Positions 25,327 through 34,878 of a DNA stretch of 64,000 bases are shown here, piece by piece (within the stretch, counting starts at the first letter, position 1; every line of letters starts with the position of its first letter). A model generated the notes under the pieces. The model was given only the letters and a program-made list of their open reading frames with translations. It did no database searches and was not told where the DNA came from. This DNA is from Pseudoalteromonas arctica A 37-1-2 (GTDB taxonomy: Bacteria > Pseudomonadota > Gammaproteobacteria > Enterobacterales > Alteromonadaceae). The DNA lies in NCBI RefSeq assembly GCF_000238395.3, contig NZ_CP011026.1, positions 248,001-312,000 on the forward strand, given 5' to 3'. Made by a program: the position numbers and the translations under genes.

Positions 25327-25613
25327 TTCCTTAAAATTATAAATAAACTATATAGCGTTATATTTAAGCCCCCAAGTGTCAGCCAAGCATTTTTTGCTGA
25401 ACTAAACAGGTAGGTGAAGCTAAAAATAGTTAACCATAAAATGGGTATCATCCACATATTAAATTGCACTTTGTCGGGCGCATCTATGCCTCCCGCTCCG
25501 TACCATGCAAAAAAAGCAACGAGAATAAACGCTAGCGCTAGCCCTAAAAAACAACCAGCCAAACTTTTACCAAGCCAAGTTGGTTTTATTTTTTGCCTTT
25601 GTGCAGATGACAT
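25317..25613 (-). CDS. Small inner-membrane protein of iron-uptake operon (DUF3649-like)
   Basis: 98 residues, three membrane segments (LAGCFLGLALAFILVAFFAW; MWMIPILWLTIFSFTYLFS; LTLGGLNITLYSLFIIL). The AWYG and WMIP motifs and the position between a DUF3325-like gene and a PepSY gene match the DUF3649 partner seen in siderophore loci. Role unknown, possibly stabilising the PepSY protein. It overlaps both neighbours. Confidence 0.7.
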   Translation of the reverse strand: MSSAQRQKIKPTWLGKSLAGCFLGLALAFILVAFFAWYGAGGIDAPDKVQFNMWMIPILWLTIFSFTYLFSSAKNAWLTLGGLNITLYSLFIILRNWL

Positions 25614-25873
25614 TATTTTACTTCCTTGTGTTTAATCAGGCTTACGAGCGGAATTATTATTAAAGCGAGCATTATCATTAAAATGATAAAAAATACGGCT
25701 GCCGCATTAGAAAAAGCATATAAGGCTAATGGTATTGCAATAACAAAAAGGATAAATGCGAGCTTGCGCCAACTTTTATTAATGGGTTTGCTTAGTAGCC
25801 GTTGGTGGCGGTTACTAAGATAAAACAGGGATGTAGCAGTAAATAAAATAAGAGAAAGGGTAAGTTGCAACAT
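25613..25873 (-). CDS. Small inner-membrane protein of iron-uptake operon (DUF3325-like)
   Basis: 86 residues with three hydrophobic stretches. LFYLSNRHQRLLSKPINKSW followed by RKLAFILFVIAIPL resembles DUF3325, which has the pattern RH....P. then LR. It is the first gene of a leftward three-gene operon, divergent from the TonB receptor across a Fur-like region. Function not established. Confidence 0.65.
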   Translation of the reverse strand: MLQLTLSLILFTATSLFYLSNRHQRLLSKPINKSWRKLAFILFVIAIPLALYAFSNAAAVFFIILMIMLALIIIPLVSLIKHKEVK

Positions 25874-25887
25874 AAATTAAAATACTT

Positions 25888-25924
25888 GTTAATGATATTG
25901 CTATTCTAAATGATAATTAAACTC
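25888..25924. promoter_or_regulatory. Two adjacent Fur-box-like sites in a divergent promoter
   Basis: By eye, 25888-25906 matches the 19-base Fur consensus at 13 positions and 25906-25924 at 12, each containing ATGATA. They lie between the divergent iron-uptake operon and the TonB receptor, the expected place for iron repression. The score is by hand and moderate. Confidence 0.5.
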
Positions 25925-25994
25925 AATTGCAACAAGTGTATGTTTGTGCTATTTTTCCGAAAAATAAAACAACTATCCATAAAAGGAAATAACT

Positions 25995-28043
25995 GTGGTA
26001 GCTTCATTTAAGCTTAATAAACTTTCACTACTGATTACAAGCTCTTTGTTATTGGCTCAAAGCAATGCATTTGCTGATGAAACAAGTCGAGAATCAATAG
26101 ATACAATTATTGTAACAGGCGAAAAAATCGAAAGGTCACTCAAAGATACGATTACATCGGTTGCAGTGGTAGATAAGTCACTATTAGAAAATGGACAACT
26201 AGGTTCGGTTTCAGAAGCTTTGGCAGAAATGGCAAATGTAGTGGTACTTACTGGAGCCGTGCCAGATATGCGCGGTGTGTCGGGTAATGGTGGTGCAACA
26301 GGTTTTAACTCATTTAGTGGAGGCTCTAAAGCAAGAGTATCAATGCTTGTTGATGGTGTAAGTCAGCCATTTGTAGCTGATTTAACCGGTGATACAGGTT
26401 TGTGGGATATAGATCAAATAGCGGTATACCGTGGACCGCAGTCAACTAGCAATGGTCGTAATAGCATTGGTGGTGCAGTTTATATGACAACCAAAGCACC
26501 AACACAAGATTTTGAAGGTGCTGTACGCGTTGGGTATAGAAATCAAGATAGTTACCTTGATACAGCCGCTGTTGTTTCGGGGGCTTTGATTGAAGATGTA
26601 CTAGCATTTCGTTTGTCTACTCAATATGTATATGGTGAAACCTTTAGCAACCCAACGATACATGAAACCAATCCAACAGATAAAAACTTAAATCAGCTTA
26701 ATACCAGTAGTACGCGTGCAAAATTACTGTATACCCCAACAACAGATTTAGCTGTACAGCTAACTTACTCTACCTACAGTGAAGAGGGTAATACAGGTCG
26801 TAAGTACTTTGAAGGTGATGAACCGTTTGATTATGTGCCTTTATTTCAGCGCGATATGGATACCCAGTCAGACACGACTCAGGTAAATATTGATTATAAA
26901 ATAAATGATAACTTTTCGTTCGATATACTACTCGCATATATGGATTATGAATGGGGCTTTGAAGCATATGAGGCACTTGCCAGTGCGGAGTCTGATATTT
27001 CTATGGATGAAAAAAATATCACAATTGATAGTAAATTAAACTTTGGCTTAAATAGTGATTTTTATTCGGGCTTTGTAGGTATTGCTTATTTTGACCGTGA
27101 ACAAGACTTTAAAAGCGTTGGTGCAACCAATTATTTTGGTGACGATAGTAGTGACTCTAAAGCAATTTATGGCGAAACAAGCTTTGAGTTAACAAATGAG
27201 CTTACGTTAACAGCGGGGCTGCGAGTTGAGCGTGAAGAACAACTTCGTAATTTTGATATGGCTTTTGGTGGCAGCAGATTAGTTGAGCAATTAGATAATT
27301 CTAATACGATAAAACTACCTACGGTAGCTGTTCAATATAAAGTAACTGACAACACTACCTTATCGGCAAGTGCTCGCCGTGGTTATAACGCTGGTGGTGG
27401 TGCCTTAGATTTTGCTGCACAAGAATATTATTACTACGAGCAAGAATCAGTAAATACCTATGAAGTAGGCTCGCGTAGCGTACTAAATAATGGTGATTTA
27501 AATATTAGTGCTAATATTTTTTACAATAACTTTAATGGTTATCAAGCCTTAAGCTCAAGTCGAAAAATCACTAATATTGACGATGCACATAGCTATGGCT
27601 TAGAGCTTGAAGCATATAGCATGTTAGATGATCAATGGCAGTTACATGCAGGGCTAGGTTTGTTAAAAACTAAAATAGATGAATCAGCGACTTATTCAGA
27701 TGCAGTAGGTAACGAATTAAACTCAGCACCAGAGCTAACTGCAAGTTTAGGGTTATCGCATTGGTTTACAGATAGCTTAAAGTTAAATGTGAGCGCTAAT
27801 TATGTAGACGATTACTATGGAGATTTAACTAATACAGAAGAGCGTGTTGCCGGAGGTTATACAATTACGCGTGCAACAATAAGCTATAACAGCGATCATT
27901 GGTTGGTGAGTGCTTTTATTAATAATGCATTAGATGAAGAAGCATTTACGTCAGTTGAACCTGCAAGTGGTCCCTACCCAACAGGTTATGTTGCGGTAGT
28001 GAATCCTCAAACGTTAGGTGCTTCAGTAACGTATCGTTTTTAA
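25995..28043 (+). CDS. TonB-dependent receptor, probable siderophore receptor
   Basis: 682 residues. It has a signal peptide ending NAFA, a TonB-box-like DTIIVTGEK, and a plug domain with MRGVSGNGGATGFNSFSGG, LVDGVSQPF and IAVYRGPQSTSNGRNSIGGA. A 22-strand barrel ends in the usual aromatic residue (VTYRF). The start is GTG at 25995 with AAAGGAA just upstream. The divergent PepSY operon and Fur-like sites suggest an iron-siderophore ligand; which one is unknown. A terminator follows at 28108. Confidence 0.88.
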   Translation: MVASFKLNKLSLLITSSLLLAQSNAFADETSRESIDTIIVTGEKIERSLKDTITSVAVVDKSLLENGQLGSVSEALAEMANVVVLTGAVPDMRGVSGNGGATGFNSFSGGSKARVSMLVDGVSQPFVADLTGDTGLWDIDQIAVYRGPQSTSNGRNSIGGAVYMTTKAPTQDFEGAVRVGYRNQDSYLDTAAVVSGALIEDVLAFRLSTQYVYGETFSNPTIHETNPTDKNLNQLNTSSTRAKLLYTPTTDLAVQLTYSTYSEEGNTGRKYFEGDEPFDYVPLFQRDMDTQSDTTQVNIDYKINDNFSFDILLAYMDYEWGFEAYEALASAESDISMDEKNITIDSKLNFGLNSDFYSGFVGIAYFDREQDFKSVGATNYFGDDSSDSKAIYGETSFELTNELTLTAGLRVEREEQLRNFDMAFGGSRLVEQLDNSNTIKLPTVAVQYKVTDNTTLSASARRGYNAGGGALDFAAQEYYYYEQESVNTYEVGSRSVLNNGDLNISANIFYNNFNGYQALSSSRKITNIDDAHSYGLELEAYSMLDDQWQLHAGLGLLKTKIDESATYSDAVGNELNSAPELTASLGLSHWFTDSLKLNVSANYVDDYYGDLTNTEERVAGGYTITRATISYNSDHWLVSAFINNALDEEAFTSVEPASGPYPTGYVAVVNPQTLGASVTYRF

Positions 28044-28107
28044 CGTGCATTAATTAAATAATGAGGATGACTATTAAAATTAAGCAGTAAATTTTAATAA
28101 ACAAAGT

Positions 28108-28133
28108 AGCCCTATTATTTTAGGGCTTTTTGT
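28108..28133 (+). terminator. Terminator after the TonB receptor
   Basis: AGCCCTA pairs with TAGGGCT around a 6-base loop, followed by TTTTTG. Confidence 0.75.
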
Positions 28134-28143
28134 TGCGTGCAGA

Positions 28144-28659
28144 TTATTTTGCATTATTTACCTGCGCTAGTAACTCTATAACTTTTTGTTGACCAAATGT
28201 TTGTGCAAATTGCTCGGCTGTTTGACCGGCTTTGTTTTGATGCGCGTTGTCGCAATCAAGTGATACGAGTGTTTTAGCTATACTAAATTCACCTCTAAAA
28301 ATAGCGGCCATTAGCGCTGTGTTGCCACGGTTATCTTCTAGACAGGCATTAGCGCCTAAGTGTAAAAGTGTGTTGACCGTGTTTTTATTACCATGGTAAG
28401 TAGCAATCATTAACGCGGTGTAGCCTTTATTGTTGTAGCTGTCGATAGGAATACCAGCATCTACAAATTGCTCTATTACAGCGGTGTCGTTTGTACGTGC
28501 TGCGGCAAAGTAATAAGCAAATAAACTCTCGTATTGTGTTTTTGCAGAATGTTGGGTTTCAGATTGCGTACTGGGTGTTTGTGTATCTGATGTATTTTGA
28601 GCGTAAACGCTACTGGTAAAGCTTAGCAGTAGAGCGACTATAATTAATAAATTACGCAT
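28144..28659 (-). CDS. ankB: Periplasmic ankyrin-repeat protein, catalase partner
   Basis: 171 residues. A signal peptide (MRNLLIIVALLLSFTSSVYA) precedes three ankyrin repeats, for example NKGYTALMIATYHGNKNTV and DNRGNTALMAAIFRGEFSIA, then KAGQTAEQFAQTFGQQKV. In Pseudomonas aeruginosa a periplasmic ankyrin protein (AnkB) downstream of katB is needed for full catalase activity. The same order is seen here, 99 bp after katB, so it very likely serves the same purpose. Confidence 0.85.
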   Translation of the reverse strand: MRNLLIIVALLLSFTSSVYAQNTSDTQTPSTQSETQHSAKTQYESLFAYYFAAARTNDTAVIEQFVDAGIPIDSYNNKGYTALMIATYHGNKNTVNTLLHLGANACLEDNRGNTALMAAIFRGEFSIAKTLVSLDCDNAHQNKAGQTAEQFAQTFGQQKVIELLAQVNNAK

Positions 28660-28679
28660 AACAATTGTCTCTTATAAAA

Positions 28680-28703
28680 GAGGAAGGGGTTTATTCCTTC
28701 CTC
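28680..28703 (-). promoter_or_regulatory. Intercistronic hairpin between katB and ankB
   Basis: GAGGAAGG and CCTTCCTC form a perfect 8-bp stem with an 8-base loop in the 99-bp gap. It may tune the relative amounts of the two messages; it lacks a long T-run on the minus strand. Confidence 0.45.
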
Positions 28704-28758
28704 ATGGTTGTGGTTTAAATAGCTATTTAGTTGGGACTAATTGCTTTTAACTAGTTGC

Positions 28759-30285
28759 TTATAAGTTAGCGGCTAGTTGTTTAACCATTTTAATATCGCC
28801 GTTTACAGCTTTAGTTAAGCGTGTACCGTACTCGCTATCAGCTTTGTAAAAGTGACTAAGCATTTTGTGTTTAACACTGCTGTTTTGCACTTTGCGTAAA
28901 TCGCCTGCTAGGTTATTAATTAGGTTTGTACGTTCTTGCTTGCTAAAACCACGGTATAAAACACCTGCTTGCGCAAAGTTTTGCTGCTTTTTAATGGCGG
29001 CTTGTTGTACAAAACCTTTAAGCTCTGTATTACTTCTACGGGCAATTGGGTTTTCAGCTACGTTTTCTTGGCTTGGTTGATAGTTTACGTTGCTTTGAGT
29101 ATTACCATAGTTCATTGCGCCGTCTTGGTTGTAGTTAACCACTTCAACTTTTGCACGGTTAATTGGCAACTGTTGATGGTTAGCACCAAGGCGATACATT
29201 TGCGTATCTGCGTATGAAAATACACGCCCTTGTAATAACTTATCTTCTGAGGGTTCAATACCCGCAATAATGTTAGACGGTGCCATTGCTACTTGTTCTG
29301 TTGACTGAAAAAAGTTAGTTGGCATGCGATTAAGCGTTAATGTACCTGCCTTCACTTCTTTTACACCTAACCACATTTTTGTTGCATCTAATGGGTTGTA
29401 ATCAAAGTCGTCAAGCTGCGACGGATCAAGCGTTTTAATGTATAGATCCCATTCTGGGAAGTTACCTTTATTTACTTCGCTGTATAAATCACGCGTTAAA
29501 TGTTGAAAGTCTTGGCCTTGAACTTCAGCGACTTCTTTTGCATTTAAATTCTCAATGCCTTGTTTACTTACCCAATGAAATTTAACGTACTTAACATCGC
29601 CCGATTTATTGATCATTTTATAAGAGTGTACACCCCAACCATCCATTTTACGTAAGCTTGCTGGTGTGCCGTAGTCGCTATAAACCCACGTTAACATGTG
29701 AGTAGAGCCTGGTTCGTATGAAAAAAAGTCAAAAACACGGTTAGGATCTTGAATGTTATCTACAGGTGATGGCTTTAATGAATGGATCATATCTGGAAAT
29801 TTAATTGCATCACGAATAAAAAACACCGGTAAGTTAAGGCCCACTAAATCCCAGTTACCTTGATCGGTGTAAAATTTAATCGCAAAGCCACGTGGGTCGC
29901 GCAGTGTTTCTGGGCTACCTTTTGAGTGAATTACCGATGAAAAACGTACAAAAACGTCAGTTTCTTTACCGGCCTCGGTAAAAGGTGCTGCCATGGTTAA
30001 ATCATCTAAACTTTTTGATGCCACAAATACACCATGAGCACCCGTACCACGAGCATGCACAACACGCTCAGGAATACGCTCACGTGCAAAGCGTTGCAGT
30101 TTTTGAATTAGTTGCACGTCTTCTAGTAATACACTGCCACGTTCGCCAGCAGTAATTGAATTTTGGTTGTCGCCAACAGCTGCGCCGTTATCTTTAGTAA
30201 GAGTTGTTGCTGCGCTTGCCGGTAATGCCATTGCAAGTGCCAGTGCACTTAGTGTTAATTTTGTTTTGTTTATTTGAGTATTCAT
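28759..30285 (-). CDS. katB: Periplasmic catalase (KatB-type)
   Basis: About 508 residues, monofunctional haem catalase removing hydrogen peroxide. A signal peptide (LTLSALALAMALPASA) indicates periplasmic location. Catalytic and haem motifs: ERIPERVVHARGTGAHGVF (His), VRFSSVIHSKGSPE, GNWDLVGLNLPVFFIRDAIK (Asn), and the proximal RVFSYADTQMYRLG (Tyr). The start is ATG 30285, since the earlier ATG at 30297 contains the ribosome site GAGGT. Followed by ankB. Length is that of small-subunit catalases. Confidence 0.92.
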   Translation of the reverse strand: MNTQINKTKLTLSALALAMALPASAATTLTKDNGAAVGDNQNSITAGERGSVLLEDVQLIQKLQRFARERIPERVVHARGTGAHGVFVASKSLDDLTMAAPFTEAGKETDVFVRFSSVIHSKGSPETLRDPRGFAIKFYTDQGNWDLVGLNLPVFFIRDAIKFPDMIHSLKPSPVDNIQDPNRVFDFFSYEPGSTHMLTWVYSDYGTPASLRKMDGWGVHSYKMINKSGDVKYVKFHWVSKQGIENLNAKEVAEVQGQDFQHLTRDLYSEVNKGNFPEWDLYIKTLDPSQLDDFDYNPLDATKMWLGVKEVKAGTLTLNRMPTNFFQSTEQVAMAPSNIIAGIEPSEDKLLQGRVFSYADTQMYRLGANHQQLPINRAKVEVVNYNQDGAMNYGNTQSNVNYQPSQENVAENPIARRSNTELKGFVQQAAIKKQQNFAQAGVLYRGFSKQERTNLINNLAGDLRKVQNSSVKHKMLSHFYKADSEYGTRLTKAVNGDIKMVKQLAANL

Positions 30286-30712
30286 TGTCGACCTCATCTA
30301 TTTAAAAGTGCCGGCAGTGGTGCAGGCTGTTAATCTGTTAACGATAGTATTAAGTTTATTAACTTCGGTAAAACTGATTAATTAGATTGATGTGATTTGT
30401 AAAACAGATGAAATGAATTTGCAGATACACTTTTTACATTAATGTAATTTTTTTACTACGACCTTAGTCACAATATGCTTTTATAAAATTTATTAAATAC
30501 AAAGGTTTTTAGTTTTATCTGGCGGTATTTTCACCACGTTGGTGCGTTTTATACTTACAGTGTGTTGACATACTCGCGCAATAAAGGGAATATGCTCACC
30601 CTATGGGCTTATGCCCATCGTTGGATTGTGCTAAAAAGTTGCACAATATTAATCGCGCTTAACTCGTTATGCTTAAATTAGCTAAATCAAACAGTTTGAA
30701 TAAGGTGACAAG
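30286..30712. other. 427-bp divergent regulatory gap, no gene seen
   Basis: No credible coding frame. A short perfect stem, ATGGGC/GCCCAT with a TTAT loop, is at 30603-30618, about 95 bp before the HAD gene. The katB promoter presumably lies in the left half, but I cannot name an operator (for example OxyR) by eye. Confidence 0.4.
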
Positions 30713-31393
30713 ATGAATACTAATATTGAGCTAGTGATATTTGATTGTGATGGCGTTGTTATTGATAGCGAAATTTTAAGCGCACAAGTACTCATTAATA
30801 TGCTTGTTGAAAAAGGCGTTGAGATTGAACGCGCTTATGTACAGCAACACTTTTTAGGCTGCAACTTTAAAACAGTAAGCCAAAAAATAGCGGATGCATT
30901 TAATGTCACTCTTCCTGAAAGCTTTGAAGGTGACTACCGCGAGGCACTATTAAACGAATTTGAAACCGGACTAACCACGACTGATGGTATAGAAGACGTA
31001 CTTAACAATTTAGCTGTGCCTATTTGTATAGCTACTAGCAGCAGCCCAGCACGCACCGCAAAAGCGTTGAGCGTAGTGAGTTTAAGTAAGTACTTTAGCG
31101 ATACGGTTTTTACCAGCAGCGAAGTTAAGCGTGGTAAACCAGCGCCTGATTTATTTTTACATGCAGCTAAGCGAATGGGTGTAAAGCCAGAGCATTGCTT
31201 AGTAATTGAAGACAGTAAAGCCGGCGTAAATGCAGGAATTGACGCCAATATGCAAGTACTGCATTACAGTGGCGGGCAGCACATGCAAGCGGCCATTAAC
31301 TATGTTCATAAAGCGTATCCAAATGTTGCTCACTTAACTCATTGGCAGCAGTTTTTTACAGCTTATCCTGCACTTAAAAGTAAAAACATTTAA
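30713..31393 (+). CDS. HAD-superfamily phosphatase/phosphomutase
   Basis: 226 residues, HAD subfamily IA. Motif I is VIFDCDGVVIDSEIL, motif II is PICIATSSSPART, the motif III lysine is in KRGKPAPDLFLHAAKRMG, and motif IV is CLVIEDSKAGVNAG. The cap domain resembles beta-phosphoglucomutase and sugar phosphatases such as E. coli YieH. It precedes the mannitol genes by 178 bp; it could act on a sugar phosphate from that pathway, but it may be separate. The ATG follows AAGGTGACAAG. Confidence 0.8.
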   Translation: MNTNIELVIFDCDGVVIDSEILSAQVLINMLVEKGVEIERAYVQQHFLGCNFKTVSQKIADAFNVTLPESFEGDYREALLNEFETGLTTTDGIEDVLNNLAVPICIATSSSPARTAKALSVVSLSKYFSDTVFTSSEVKRGKPAPDLFLHAAKRMGVKPEHCLVIEDSKAGVNAGIDANMQVLHYSGGQHMQAAINYVHKAYPNVAHLTHWQQFFTAYPALKSKNI

Positions 31394-31570
31394 ACATGGC
31401 TACTTATACCAACACATTTATAGGGTTTATAAGTGGCAAAATATAAGCGTTGTTAGTACTGGTATTAATTATAAAAACTAAAACAAGTGGTTAAGCGTTT
31501 ATAAAACTAAATTATAAGAAGCAAAGTCTTTAGGTATTAAGTACTTTGCTGTTAACAACTAGGAAATACC

Positions 31571-33292
31571 ATGGCAACGAGTCCACACACACACACATTT
31601 AAAGATGTAAACGAAGAGCAACTTCCGGTTGCTAATAATAAGCTTCACGGCTGGAAACATTTTGCAGGGCTATACGCTGGTGAACATGTTGCTGCCACTG
31701 AATTTGTTATTGGTGCAACGTTTGTTGCATTAGGCGCTTCAACCATCGACATTCTACTGGGTTTATTAATAGGTAACCTGTTAGCAATGTGTTCTTGGTG
31801 GCTAATTACGGCACCCATCGCAGTACAAACCCGCTTAAGTTTATATAACTACTTAAACAAAATTGCTGGTAACTCAATGACCAAGCTCTATAACTGGGCT
31901 AACGTGGTTATTTTTAGTGTTATATCGGCGGCCATGATCACGGTATCCTCCACGGCCGTGCGGTTTTTGTTCGACATACCCGCGCAGCTTGACTGGTATC
32001 CAAACAGCTTTTGGTTTGTCGCTATTGTTTTAGCCGTTGGCTCTATTGTTGTATTTGTTGCTATGTATGGCTTTTCAACCGTTGCTGACTTTTCAAAACT
32101 GTGCGCGCCCTGGCTATTTGTTATATTTATTGCAGGCTCGTTCGCGTTATTCCCTGAGCTTTCAAACCACGTATTAGGGTCTACCTCTTTAACTAGCTTT
32201 AGCGACTTTATGACCATAGGCGACTCCTCCATCTGGACGGGCACCAATGCCGATGGCGAAAAAGGCATTGGCCTATTAGAAGTGATTGGTTTTGCATGGG
32301 CTGCTAACTCAATTACTCATTTTGGTTTAATCGACATGGCTATTTTTAGATTTGCCAAACGCAAAAGCTATGGCTTGTTCTCTGGTGTGGGCATGTTTTT
32401 TGGGCATTACTTAGCGTGGATCTCTGCCGGTATTATGGGCGCAGGTGTTGCGGTATTACTTAAAACAACTATTTCATCACTTGATCCGGGCGATGTTGCA
32501 TACCATGCATTAGGTTGGACTGGCTTTGTTATTGTAATTATTGCCGGTTGGACTACAGCTAACGCAAACCTTTACCGTGCAGGCCTTGCAGCGCAATCTA
32601 TATTTGTTAATCAATCACGTGAACGCACCACCGCTATTGTAGGTGTTGTAACCGTAATAATTGCGTGCTTCCCGTTTGTATTTTCACAAATGCTACCACT
32701 ACTTACCTACGCCGGTTTATTAGTTGTGCCAGTGGGCGGCATTGTGTTTGCTGAACATGTGTTATTTCCTAAAATTGGCCTAACACGTTACTGGGCTAAA
32801 TATAAAAATATTACCCGCAGCATCCCTGCTATTGCCTCATGGGCACTTGCACTTGTGTTCGGTTTTGGCTTAAACGCAATTGATGTAATGTCGTTTTACT
32901 ACTTGTTTATTCCTACCTGGATTTTCACCATCGTTATTTACACACTTTTAGCTAAAAAATACGGTGCCGGTGAAGATTACACGCAAGAGATTGCAGCAGA
33001 AGAGCAAGAGCAACGTGATATTAAAGAATATCAAGCAGCTGAGGCTAAAGACATTCCAAAGCCAGTAATCGATAGCTCTGTATTTACCAAAGTTCTTAAT
33101 GGCATATCGACTATTTCATTGGTGATTATTTTTATATTTGCCAGCCAAGTGATGTTTTTCAGTGACACTATGGTGATGTACAGCGCTAATAAGTCGCAGT
33201 TCGAAATTGCCTGTTTTATTTGTACTGTTATTTATTTTGTTACTGCGTACTGGTCGTTAAAACGCCATAAAGTACTCAATACAGCATCGTAA
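31571..33292 (+). CDS. NCS1/cytosine-permease-type transporter in the mannitol operon
   Basis: 573 residues, about twelve membrane segments. It shows GLYAGEHVAATEFVIGATFV near the start, NLLAMCSWWLITAPIAVQTR, and GWTTANANLYRAGLAAQSIF in mid-protein, all typical of the NCS1 nucleobase:cation symporter superfamily. Its C-terminal tail is longer than that of CodB. It is directly followed by mannitol dehydrogenase and fructokinase (61-bp and 2-bp gaps), with no other mannitol transporter nearby. I infer a polyol, probably mannitol, as substrate. The nucleobase role cannot be excluded. Confidence 0.75.
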   Translation: MATSPHTHTFKDVNEEQLPVANNKLHGWKHFAGLYAGEHVAATEFVIGATFVALGASTIDILLGLLIGNLLAMCSWWLITAPIAVQTRLSLYNYLNKIAGNSMTKLYNWANVVIFSVISAAMITVSSTAVRFLFDIPAQLDWYPNSFWFVAIVLAVGSIVVFVAMYGFSTVADFSKLCAPWLFVIFIAGSFALFPELSNHVLGSTSLTSFSDFMTIGDSSIWTGTNADGEKGIGLLEVIGFAWAANSITHFGLIDMAIFRFAKRKSYGLFSGVGMFFGHYLAWISAGIMGAGVAVLLKTTISSLDPGDVAYHALGWTGFVIVIIAGWTTANANLYRAGLAAQSIFVNQSRERTTAIVGVVTVIIACFPFVFSQMLPLLTYAGLLVVPVGGIVFAEHVLFPKIGLTRYWAKYKNITRSIPAIASWALALVFGFGLNAIDVMSFYYLFIPTWIFTIVIYTLLAKKYGAGEDYTQEIAAEEQEQRDIKEYQAAEAKDIPKPVIDSSVFTKVLNGISTISLVIIFIFASQVMFFSDTMVMYSANKSQFEIACFICTVIYFVTAYWSLKRHKVLNTAS

Positions 33293-33352
33293 TTACTTAT
33301 CGTAATACAGTATCGTAATTTATATTTTATCTTTGTTTAGTAAGGTCACACC

Positions 33353-34876
33353 ATGACACAATACCAACACACAAACGCTCTTGTTACAGGGCTAAACCAA
33401 CAGAGCTTGGCTCAATTACCAAGCCATGTTGATACACCAACCTACGACCGTAGCGCAGTTAAAGCCGGTATTGTACATATTGGTGTGGGCGGCTTTCATC
33501 GTGCTCACCAAGCGGTATATGTTAACGAGCTTTTAAAAACCCCAGGCTCTGAGCAATGGGGCATATGTGGTGTTGGCCTGTTAGAGGGTAACCGTGGTTT
33601 GCGTGATACTTTAAAGCAGCAAGATTACCTTTATACGCTTACTGTTAGGCACCCAGACGGTAAAATAGATAACAAAGTAATTGGCTCAATGATCGACTTT
33701 TTGTTTGCCCCAGAGGACAAACAAGCGGTAATTAATAAACTCGCACACAGCGATACTAAAATTGTGTCGCTTACTATTACCGAAGGCGGTTATAACTTTA
33801 ACCCGGCAACGGGCGAATTTGATTACAGCAATTCAGATATTATTAACGACATTAATAACCCGAACGACCCAATTACGGCGTTTGGTTACATTACTGCTGC
33901 GCTAAAACTGCGTAAAGAGCAAGGTTTGGGCGCGTTTACAGTACAGTCGTGCGATAACATTCAGCATAACGGTAACGTAACACGCAAAATGCTTTTAGCC
34001 TTTGCCACAGAGCAAGACAAAAACCTAAGTGAGTGGATTGAGCAAAACGTATCGTTTCCAAATGCAATGGTTGACCGCATAACACCTGTATCTAAAAAGA
34101 GTGATATTGATTACGTGGTTGATGCCTATGGTGTTAGCGACGAGTGGCCAATTACCTGTGAGTCGTTTACACAATGGGTAATAGAGGACACATTTAGTGA
34201 CGGCCGACCAAATTGGGACGTTGTTGGTGCACAGTTTGTTACTGATGTAACGCCTTATGAAACCATGAAAATACGTTTACTTAATGCAGGGCATTCTGTA
34301 CTTGGTTTATTAGGTTCAATCCATGGCTACGGCACTATTGACGAAACGGTATCGGATGAATTATTTGCCACATACCTACGTGCTTTTATGGATAAAGAAG
34401 TAACGCCAAATCTTGAACCACTTGAAGGCATTGACCTTGAAAGTTACAAAGATACGTTAATAGAGCGTTTTGCTAATCCTAATATTAAAGACAGCCTAGC
34501 GCGTATCTGTAGTGAAAGCTCAGCTAAACTGCCTAAGTTTTTAATTGCCACAATTAACGAAAACCTAGTACAAGGTCGAGATGTTTCACTGGCAACGCTT
34601 GTTATTGCTACTTGGTGTTTATACAGCGATAAAGGTTTAAGTGAAAACGGCGAGCAACTTGAAATTCAAGATGCGATGCACAAAGAGCTTAATTCTTACG
34701 CGCAAGAGACTCAAACTAGCCCGATTGCATTTTTAAAGTTAACGAGCTTGTTTGGTAAGCTTGAGCATAACGAAACGTTTACTGCTGAATATAAAAAGTC
34801 GATTGCTGCGTTGTATGCACCTAATAGTAAAATTAAAGCCATTATGCAGGCTGTACTTGATCAAAAGAGTAACTAA
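33353..34876 (+). CDS. mtlK: Mannitol 2-dehydrogenase (polyol dehydrogenase family)
   Basis: 507 residues, NAD-dependent long-chain polyol dehydrogenase. VHIGVGGFHRAHQAVYVNEL is the nucleotide-binding region, followed by GLLEGNRGLRDTL and FTVQSCDNIQHNGN. NAMVDRITPVSKKSD and then MKIRLLNAGHSVLGLLG supply the catalytic lysine helix and substrate residues. The reaction is mannitol to fructose; relatives act on arabinitol or fructuronate. The fructokinase starting 2 bp after this gene's stop supports mannitol. Confidence 0.85.
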   Translation: MTQYQHTNALVTGLNQQSLAQLPSHVDTPTYDRSAVKAGIVHIGVGGFHRAHQAVYVNELLKTPGSEQWGICGVGLLEGNRGLRDTLKQQDYLYTLTVRHPDGKIDNKVIGSMIDFLFAPEDKQAVINKLAHSDTKIVSLTITEGGYNFNPATGEFDYSNSDIINDINNPNDPITAFGYITAALKLRKEQGLGAFTVQSCDNIQHNGNVTRKMLLAFATEQDKNLSEWIEQNVSFPNAMVDRITPVSKKSDIDYVVDAYGVSDEWPITCESFTQWVIEDTFSDGRPNWDVVGAQFVTDVTPYETMKIRLLNAGHSVLGLLGSIHGYGTIDETVSDELFATYLRAFMDKEVTPNLEPLEGIDLESYKDTLIERFANPNIKDSLARICSESSAKLPKFLIATINENLVQGRDVSLATLVIATWCLYSDKGLSENGEQLEIQDAMHKELNSYAQETQTSPIAFLKLTSLFGKLEHNETFTAEYKKSIAALYAPNSKIKAIMQAVLDQKSN

Positions 34877-34878
34877 TT

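Noticed and set aside
31406..31465. Another TACCA...TGGTA element before the NCS1 gene
   Set aside because: Only about 60 bp, ends are shorter than in the other copies, and no shared internal sequence is visible.
31580..31602. CA-dinucleotide run near the NCS1 start as a phase-variable tract
   Set aside because: It is short and encodes a His/Thr stretch in frame; no sign of slippage.
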